A stretch of 64,000 nucleotides of DNA. Origin: DASSQJ01 sp963773655 (GTDB lineage Bacteria > Actinomycetota > Actinomycetes > Actinomycetales > Dermatophilaceae). Each line of letters starts with the position of its first letter. Within the stretch, counting starts at the first letter, position 1. The notes under the pieces were generated by a model, which ran no database searches, was not told where the DNA came from, and saw only the letters and a list, made by a program, of their open reading frames with translations. The stretch spans positions 1 through 64,000 of the forward strand of contig CAVZBX010000006.1 in NCBI GenBank assembly GCA_963773655.1, written 5' to 3'. Positions 59,202 to 64,000 of this stretch are shown in pieces. A program made the translations under genes and the position numbers.

Positions 59202-61313
59202 TCAGGGGACACGCGGCACCTCGGCGTCGTACGGACGCGGGTGTGCAGGGGGCAGGTCACGGCGGTGCCCCAGGTGCTCCAGCCAGGTCACCAGCTGGCG
59301 GTGCACCGCATCGGCACCGACCAGCCGCTCCGGCGGGCGCGGGAGGTCGCTCGGCCACACGAGCACGGCGCGGTCCTGCCAGCCCCCGAGGCCACCGTGG
59401 CAGCCGACGAGGCCCTCGAAGGCGGCCACCTCCCCGGTCGCTGGTTCGAGGAGGCTGTTCACCGCGATGTCGGGAGCCTCCGGCATCGACGAGGCCCGGA
59501 GCAGGAACGCGGCGGCCTCGGGACGGAACGCGGCGAGCGGGTCCGTCCCGGTCACGATGCCGTCCTCCAGCCGGTGTTCGCCGTCGGGCCCGATGGCAAC
59601 CGGTCCGTCGGCCGTGTCCACGACGACGAACGCGATGCCCTCGTGCACGGTCAGACCCGGTAGCAGGGCCGGCCACCGCTGCTCGATCTCGGCGCGGGTC
59701 AGCCGGCGCCGCTCCCCACCGGCGTACACCAGGCCCAGGTTGCCGGAGCCGAAGACGAGGAGCGGCTGGGCCGGCGAACCGGCCGCGCCGGTCGCTGCGC
59801 CGCCGGAGGCCTCGGGTGGGACGACGGCCTGCGCCGCCGACTCGTCGGCCTCGGCCTGCTCGATGGTGGCCGAGCTGCCGGCCCGGAGCGCCTGCGCGAC
59901 CAGCGCAGGCTGCTCCTGGGTGAGGACGTCGACCTGCGCCGCCCCCTCGGTGTTGACCTCGGTGCCGGCCACCGGCGACCCCGCCAACCGGGAGACCAGG
60001 TCGGACAGGCTCTCGCCGTACCGGTCCGCGAACACCTCGCCCTGGGACTGGCCGTGGTCGGAGAGCACGACGATGCGGTAGCGCCGCTTGGCCACCTCCG
60101 CCACCTTCTCGAGCTGGCCGAGGAGGGCGTCGAGGCCGACGAGCGCGTCGAGCGACTCGGGCCGCATGATGCCGGCATGGTGCGCGACCGCGTCGTAGTC
60201 GACGTAGTCGACGTAGATGCTGCGGGCACCGGCGGCGAGGGCCTCCCCGACCATGACGGTGTTGAAGTCGCGCATCACGCCGTTGAGTGCCCCCCGCTCG
60301 CCCGCGAAGCTCCAGCCGCGGTGCACGCGGGGGCGCATGTCCTGACGGACCTGGCGGCGCGCCTGGGTCCGCTCGCGCACGAGCTCGCTCGTCGTGCGGA
60401 CCACACCGCGCATGAACCCGTCCGGCCGCATGAGGAAGCGGTTGAACGAGCGCCGGCCGTCACGGTTCCCCCGCAGCGAGCCGACGCGGCTCATCGTCGC
60501 GAAGGTCGTCGGGGCATCGCCGCTGAAGAGGTTGCTCACCGACACGCCACCGTCGGCGAGCAGGCCGCGTCCGTCGGAGTGCAGGGCCTCGATGTCGCCG
60601 GCGTCCGCCGGCTTGTTCGCGACGAAGACGCGGCCGGTGGCCCGGTCCACCCACCGGAAGGCGGGGATGCCCGCGGTGGTCCCGTGCAGGATCCCCATCT
60701 GGCTGGCGGGTGTGGTCGCCGGGAGGGTCGGGGTCCACTCCATGAACTCGTGGCTCCCCCCACGGATCCACCGGGACAACGTCGGCAGGGTCCCTCCCAT
60801 GACGCCCCACTGGAGGACGGGGAACGGAACTCCGTCGAGCTGGACGACGAGCATGCCGGTCACGTCCGGGTCGGGGACCGGCCCCGCCCGCTTCGCGCCC
60901 CGCACGAGGTGGGTGAAGACGGCGTCGTTGGTGCCGGCGGTCATCACCCACGACCCGAGGGTGGCGACCCCCGCGACGATCCACGTCGCCCAGAAGGCGG
61001 CGGCGAACGAGTCGACCCGTACGCCCGGCACGACGGACAGGGCGAGGTACACCAGGGCGGCCTGACCCAGCAGGGCCAGCACCAGCGCAGCGACCACCCC
61101 CAGGGGGGTGGCGACGGCGACGAGGAGCGGCCGCAGCACGAGTCCCGCGACCGCCGTCACCAGCGCTGCCAGGAGGACCGCTTCCCAGCCGTCGAAGCTG
61201 ATGCCCGGCAGCACCAGGCCGGCGAGCCCCAGGCCCAGGGCGCCGACGAGGAACGTCACCACCGCCCGGATGCCGTCACCGCGTTCGAAACCGGCGAGCC
61301 GGGAACTGCTCAT
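59202..61313 (-). CDS. Phage-holin-like 4-TM domain fused to alkaline-phosphatase-superfamily phosphodiesterase
   Basis: 703 residues. The first 130 hold four membrane helices of the superfamily IV holin/YvlD type (GIRAVVTFLVGALGLGLAGL, GISFDGWEAVLLAALV). After the linker comes a phosphodiesterase/nucleotide pyrophosphatase-type hydrolase: VVQLDGVPFPVLQWGV (metal Asp), WTPTLPATTPASQMGILHGT (nucleophile Thr), YVDYDAVAHHAG and VVLSDHGQSQGEVF (metal His/Asp). It is therefore a membrane-tethered phosphodiesterase, probably acting on a lipid or wall intermediate. The fusion is found in some actinobacteria but has no named role. Confidence 0.85.
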   Translation of the reverse strand: MSSSRLAGFERGDGIRAVVTFLVGALGLGLAGLVLPGISFDGWEAVLLAALVTAVAGLVLRPLLVAVATPLGVVAALVLALLGQAALVYLALSVVPGVRVDSFAAAFWATWIVAGVATLGSWVMTAGTNDAVFTHLVRGAKRAGPVPDPDVTGMLVVQLDGVPFPVLQWGVMGGTLPTLSRWIRGGSHEFMEWTPTLPATTPASQMGILHGTTAGIPAFRWVDRATGRVFVANKPADAGDIEALHSDGRGLLADGGVSVSNLFSGDAPTTFATMSRVGSLRGNRDGRRSFNRFLMRPDGFMRGVVRTTSELVRERTQARRQVRQDMRPRVHRGWSFAGERGALNGVMRDFNTVMVGEALAAGARSIYVDYVDYDAVAHHAGIMRPESLDALVGLDALLGQLEKVAEVAKRRYRIVVLSDHGQSQGEVFADRYGESLSDLVSRLAGSPVAGTEVNTEGAAQVDVLTQEQPALVAQALRAGSSATIEQAEADESAAQAVVPPEASGGAATGAAGSPAQPLLVFGSGNLGLVYAGGERRRLTRAEIEQRWPALLPGLTVHEGIAFVVVDTADGPVAIGPDGEHRLEDGIVTGTDPLAAFRPEAAAFLLRASSMPEAPDIAVNSLLEPATGEVAAFEGLVGCHGGLGGWQDRAVLVWPSDLPRPPERLVGADAVHRQLVTWLEHLGHRRDLPPAHPRPYDAEVPRVP

Positions 61314-61463
61314 GCGGCCTCCTCGAACCCAGCGACACGGTGACCCACCGGCAGAGTGGGTCGGCTCGCGGGCCGGTCGACCCGCGGTCGCCGTCGATCA
61401 TCGTCGCCGGCCCCGGGCCTGCCATCACCCCGGAGGTATGAGGCCGGCCAGGGCCGACGGGGA

Positions 61464-61495
61464 CCGAGATGCCCTCCGGGCGGAGAGCATCTCGG
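61464..61495. other. Long hairpin in 238-bp intergenic stretch
   Basis: CCGAGATGC pairs with GCATCTCGG, extended by CTCC/GGAG with a short loop. It lies between the holin-phosphodiesterase start and the end of the small basic gene, so it may end the transcript of the latter. Nothing else is recognised in 61314-61551. Confidence 0.5.
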
Positions 61496-61551
61496 CCCCG
61501 GGGTGAGCACCGGGCGCCTCCGGCGTTCGGAGGCTCCGGCACGGGGTCAGG

Positions 61552-61692
61552 TCAGCCGCGGCCCCGCCGGTCGCCACGGTCGTCGCGCCGGTCGTCCCTG
61601 CGGTCGTGTCGCCGGTCGACGCCGTGGGCCACCACCGCTGCGCCGCCGACCACTGCTGCCGTGCGCCTCATCCGCCTGCGTGCCATGGGCAT
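61552..61692 (-). CDS. Small membrane-type protein with Arg/Asp-rich tail
   Basis: 46 residues from ATG 61692. RRTAAVVGGAAVVAHG is a short hydrophobic helix and the rest is a DRRDDRRDDRGDRR-type tail. It starts 1 bp after the DUF6325 gene stop, so the two are co-translated. Such pairs (DUF6325 plus a small membrane protein) recur in actinobacteria, without known function. Confidence 0.6.
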   Translation of the reverse strand: MPMARRRMRRTAAVVGGAAVVAHGVDRRHDRRDDRRDDRGDRRGRG

Positions 61693-61693
61693 G

Positions 61694-62164
61694 TCAGTCT
61701 CCTTCCTCGGGCTGGTCGGCCGACTCGGAGTCGAGGTCGGCCTCGATCGCGGCCAGGATGGCCTGGGTGGGGATCCGCCCACTGGCGACGAGCTGGCCAC
61801 CGGCGTGCCGGATGGCCGCGCCGACCGGGGCCGCCCACAGGTTCTCCCACACGAGCACGGCGGCCGAGCTGCCCGGCTCCACCGTCTCGGCGAGGTCGAT
61901 GACGTCCTGCTCGCTGAGGACCATGGCCAGCTCGGCCTCGTCCCGGCGCAGCTCGCCGAGCTCGCTGTCGTCCAGGTCGCCGGTCTCGAAGACCTCGAAC
62001 CCGCCGTCGTCGTCCTTCTTGATGATCAGCAGGTCGAGCACCCTGACCAGCTCACGGTCGACGAGGTCCATGATGGCCGGGGCCACCTCGCCGTTGAACT
62101 TGCTCCCGGGGAACTCGACCACGATCCAGTCGACACTTCCCAACACGTCCGGTGACGCCACCAT
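61694..62164 (-). CDS. DUF6325 family protein
   Basis: 156 residues from ATG 62164. VDWIVVEFPGSKFNGEVAPA, RVLDLLIIKKDDDGGFEVFE and AAVLVWENLWAAPVGAAIRH, then GGQLVASGRIPTQAILAAIE form this actinobacterial family related to DUF1269. It has no signal and a single weakly hydrophobic segment. Role unknown; it may work with the small basic membrane protein that follows. Confidence 0.8.
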   Translation of the reverse strand: MVASPDVLGSVDWIVVEFPGSKFNGEVAPAIMDLVDRELVRVLDLLIIKKDDDGGFEVFETGDLDDSELGELRRDEAELAMVLSEQDVIDLAETVEPGSSAAVLVWENLWAAPVGAAIRHAGGQLVASGRIPTQAILAAIEADLDSESADQPEEGD

Positions 62165-62364
62165 CGCGTTGCTCCATCTCTCGGACGGCGCGACCGGTTG
62201 GGTCGACACCGTGGTTGTTCGGCGCTGTCCGCGTCGCCCTCCAGTCGACCACCGCCCGGTGCCGCCCGCGTCACCCCCGGAGGACGAGATCCGGGCCCCC
62301 CGGCGGCGCCCACCGGCAGGGTCCCCGCCCGTCGCCACCGAGTCGTCGGCGACGTCAGCGGCCC

Positions 62365-63381
62365 TCAGGGGCGGAGGAGGGCCTTGATGCTGCGGCGCTC
62401 GTCCATCGCGGCGTAGGCCTCGGCGGCCTGCTCCAGCGGGAGGGTGAGGTCGAACACGCGCCCGGGGTCGATGGCGCCGGACCACACCCGGTCCAGCAGG
62501 TCGGGAAGGTAGCGGCGCACCGGCGCCGGCCCGCCGCGCAGGCCGACGTTGCGCCAGAACATGTTCCGCTGGTCGAGCTCGGTGACGTGCGGGAGCCCCA
62601 CCCACCCGACCATCGCACCGGGGCGTGCCGAGCGCATCGCCTGCTCGACCGAGTCCTCGGTGCCGACGCACTCGAGGACGGCGTCGGCGCCGATGCCGTC
62701 GGTCAGCTCGCGGACCGCCTCGACGCCCTCGTCACCGCGCTCGGCGACGACGTCGGTGGCCCCGAACTCCCGCGCCACGGCCTGCCGTGGCTCGTGCCGG
62801 CTCATCGCGATGACACGGGCGGCGCCCAGCTGGGAGGCGGCGAGCACGCCGGAGAGCCCGACCGCGCCGTCCCCCACGACGACGACGGTGCTCCCCGGTC
62901 TCACGTCGGCACACACGGCGGCGTGCCATCCGGTGGCCATGACGTCGGAGAGGGCGAGCAGGCTCGGGACCATCGCGTCGTCGGGGTGCTCCGGCGTGGC
63001 GACGAGGGTGCCGTCGGCGTGGGGGATGCGGATCGCCTCGGCCTGGCACCCGTCGTAGCCGCCGCCCTCCAGGCAGTTGGCCTGCTCGCCCGCGCGGCAG
63101 ACCGCGCAGGTGTTGTCGCTGTACAGGAAGCCGCCCACCACGAACTGCCCGGGGCGCACCGACGTCACCTCGTCGCCGACGGCCTCGACGACACCGACGT
63201 ACTCGTGGCCGATCGGCCGGGGCCGCCGCACCGGCGGGATGCCCCGGTAGGGCCAGAGGTCGGACCCGCACACGCAGGCGGCGACGGTGCGCACCACCGC
63301 GTCGGTGGGCTCGAGGACCGTGGGGTCCTCGCGGTCCTCGACCCGCACGTCACGTACACCGTGGATGACTGCTCCTCGCAT
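62365..63381 (-). CDS. Zinc-dependent alcohol dehydrogenase (MDR family)
   Basis: 338 residues from ATG 63381. CVCGSDLWPYRG (catalytic zinc Cys), RPIGHEYVGVVEAVG (zinc His-Glu), and NTCAVCRAGEQANCLEGG (structural zinc cysteines) are followed by VVVVGDGAVGLSGVLAASQLG, the Rossmann NAD(P) site. The enzyme oxidises or reduces an alcohol/aldehyde; substrate not known. CAGACT ends 6 nt before the ATG, supporting this start over one at 63501. Confidence 0.92.
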   Translation of the reverse strand: MRGAVIHGVRDVRVEDREDPTVLEPTDAVVRTVAACVCGSDLWPYRGIPPVRRPRPIGHEYVGVVEAVGDEVTSVRPGQFVVGGFLYSDNTCAVCRAGEQANCLEGGGYDGCQAEAIRIPHADGTLVATPEHPDDAMVPSLLALSDVMATGWHAAVCADVRPGSTVVVVGDGAVGLSGVLAASQLGAARVIAMSRHEPRQAVAREFGATDVVAERGDEGVEAVRELTDGIGADAVLECVGTEDSVEQAMRSARPGAMVGWVGLPHVTELDQRNMFWRNVGLRGGPAPVRRYLPDLLDRVWSGAIDPGRVFDLTLPLEQAAEAYAAMDERRSIKALLRP

Positions 63382-63519
63382 GCCGACAGTCTGACGCCCG
63401 CCGGCGGCCGCGCGAGTCTCAGGCGCGGGAGAACCGGCGCACAGGTGCGCGACAGCCGGACGCCGGACGGTGGTGGTCGAGCGGATGACCGACATCCGCA
63501 CCGATCCCCAGGAGAACCC

Positions 63520-64000
63520 ATGCGTCGCAACACCATCGGACTGACCCTCGCTGCCCTCGCCGCGGCCGGCGTGGTCGGCGTCGCCGGCGCGGCCGTCGCC
63601 GACGCCGCCGACGACTCCGCGTCCACCTCAACCGCCTCCCCGTCGGCCGCGCCGTCGGCGGGCGCGTTGCCGGGAGGCGGGGAGGACGGTGCGGACAGGC
63701 TGCCCGACGGCCGCGCCGGCGGCCCGGGAGGGGGCACTCAGGACGAGGTCGTCACCGGTGACGAGGCCCAGCGGGTCGTCGACGCCGTCGAGGCCCAGGA
63801 CTCCTCGGTCACCGTCGACACCGTCCGCAAGGACCCCGACGGCTCCTACGACGCCCTCGGCACCCGGGACGGCCGGCCGGTCTTCTACGAGGTGAGCGCC
63901 GACCTGACGACCGTCACCGAGCGGCAGGGCGGCCGAGGTGGCCCGGGTCGGGGCTGCGACGGTGACGACTCGGCCGCCGCGGACGGCTCGGGCGGCGCGA
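63520..64000 (+). CDS. Secreted PepSY-like protein (3' end outside window)
   Basis: At least 160 residues; the frame is open to the window end. ATG 63520 follows AGGAGA. A Sec signal (GLTLAALAAAGVVGVAGAAV) precedes a Ser/Pro/Ala/Gly-rich stretch, then TGDEAQRVVDAVEAQDSSVT and RPVFYEVSADLTTVTE, similar to PepSY repeats. The end visible here is Gly/Arg/Asp-rich. Proteins of this type bind cations or inhibit peptidases outside the cell. Confidence 0.7.
   Translation, partial: MRRNTIGLTLAALAAAGVVGVAGAAVADAADDSASTSTASPSAAPSAGALPGGGEDGADRLPDGRAGGPGGGTQDEVVTGDEAQRVVDAVEAQDSSVTVDTVRKDPDGSYDALGTRDGRPVFYEVSADLTTVTERQGGRGGPGRGCDGDDSAAADGSGGA

Noticed and set aside
1..64000. tRNA, rRNA, CRISPR array, transposase or integrase
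   Set aside because: No T-loop-like GGTTCRA sequences in a cloverleaf setting, no regularly spaced repeats and no recombinase motifs were found by eye; a tRNAscan or Infernal run would be decisive.

Overview
The window is about 64 kb of very GC-rich DNA (third codon positions almost all G/C) densely packed with genes. It looks like the chromosome of a mycothiol-using actinobacterium. The pointers are an Rv2466c-type mycothiol-linked reductase, the actinobacterial gpgS-folP pair, BTAD and PucR regulators, and a leaderless-promoter style in which a TANNNT-like -10 box ends 6-7 nt before the start codon. A Micrococcales/Intrasporangiaceae-like host is a guess; nothing seen fixes the genus. I found no rRNA, tRNA, CRISPR, phage or transposase gene.

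Layout. 1-9 kb: a BTAD-Ser/Thr kinase-nSTAND1 fusion cut by the window edge, a PLP decarboxylase, a frameshifted MFS transporter, and a run with a PQQ-type sugar dehydrogenase lipoprotein, an alkyltransferase-like DNA repair protein, CcdA and a thioredoxin lipoprotein. 9-22 kb: a two-component system, alanine aminotransferase, a crcB fluoride-channel pair, a secreted subtilisin, small membrane proteins, an Rv2466c homologue, a VOC protein, an ArsR-SRPBCC pair, an AGE epimerase and a large secreted HELEH metalloprotease.

22-49 kb is the accessory heart of the window: a nitrogen-heterocycle catabolic island. It holds FdrA/DUF1116/DUF2877 proteins (the AllF/AllG/AllH carbamoyltransferase type) divergent from a PucR regulator; a UraA-type permease; a three-subunit molybdenum hydroxylase with a CoxG protein; a nitrilase-family amidase; hydantoinase A/B; a nucleobase deaminase; a CaiB/BaiF CoA-transferase; carbamate kinase; a barbiturase/cyanuric acid hydrolase; and a YqcI/YcgG plus DUF1989 pair. 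Together these could import a pyrimidine, oxidise it to barbiturate, open the ring to ureidomalonate, move the carbamoyl group to phosphate, make ATP with carbamate kinase, and pass the C3 remainder on as malonate/malonyl-CoA. The carbamoyl-phosphate step is my inference from the chemical likeness of ureidomalonate to oxalurate, and is the most exciting proposal here.

49-64 kb: a LuxR-type regulator, two glycosyltransferases, aroQ, an M23 peptidase, a MEMO-like protein, folP and gpgS (glucosylglycerate/methylglucose polysaccharide context), an enoyl-CoA hydratase/acyl-CoA dehydrogenase pair, a DUF2252 protein, a holin-phosphodiesterase fusion, a DUF6325 pair, an alcohol dehydrogenase and a truncated secreted protein.

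Two inverted copies of an 80-bp double-hairpin repeat (9012-9091 and 52164-52243) lie 43 kb apart and mark an unnamed dispersed element. Two genes (the MFS transporter and hydantoinase A) carry single-base frameshifts near G/C homopolymers and may be assembly errors.
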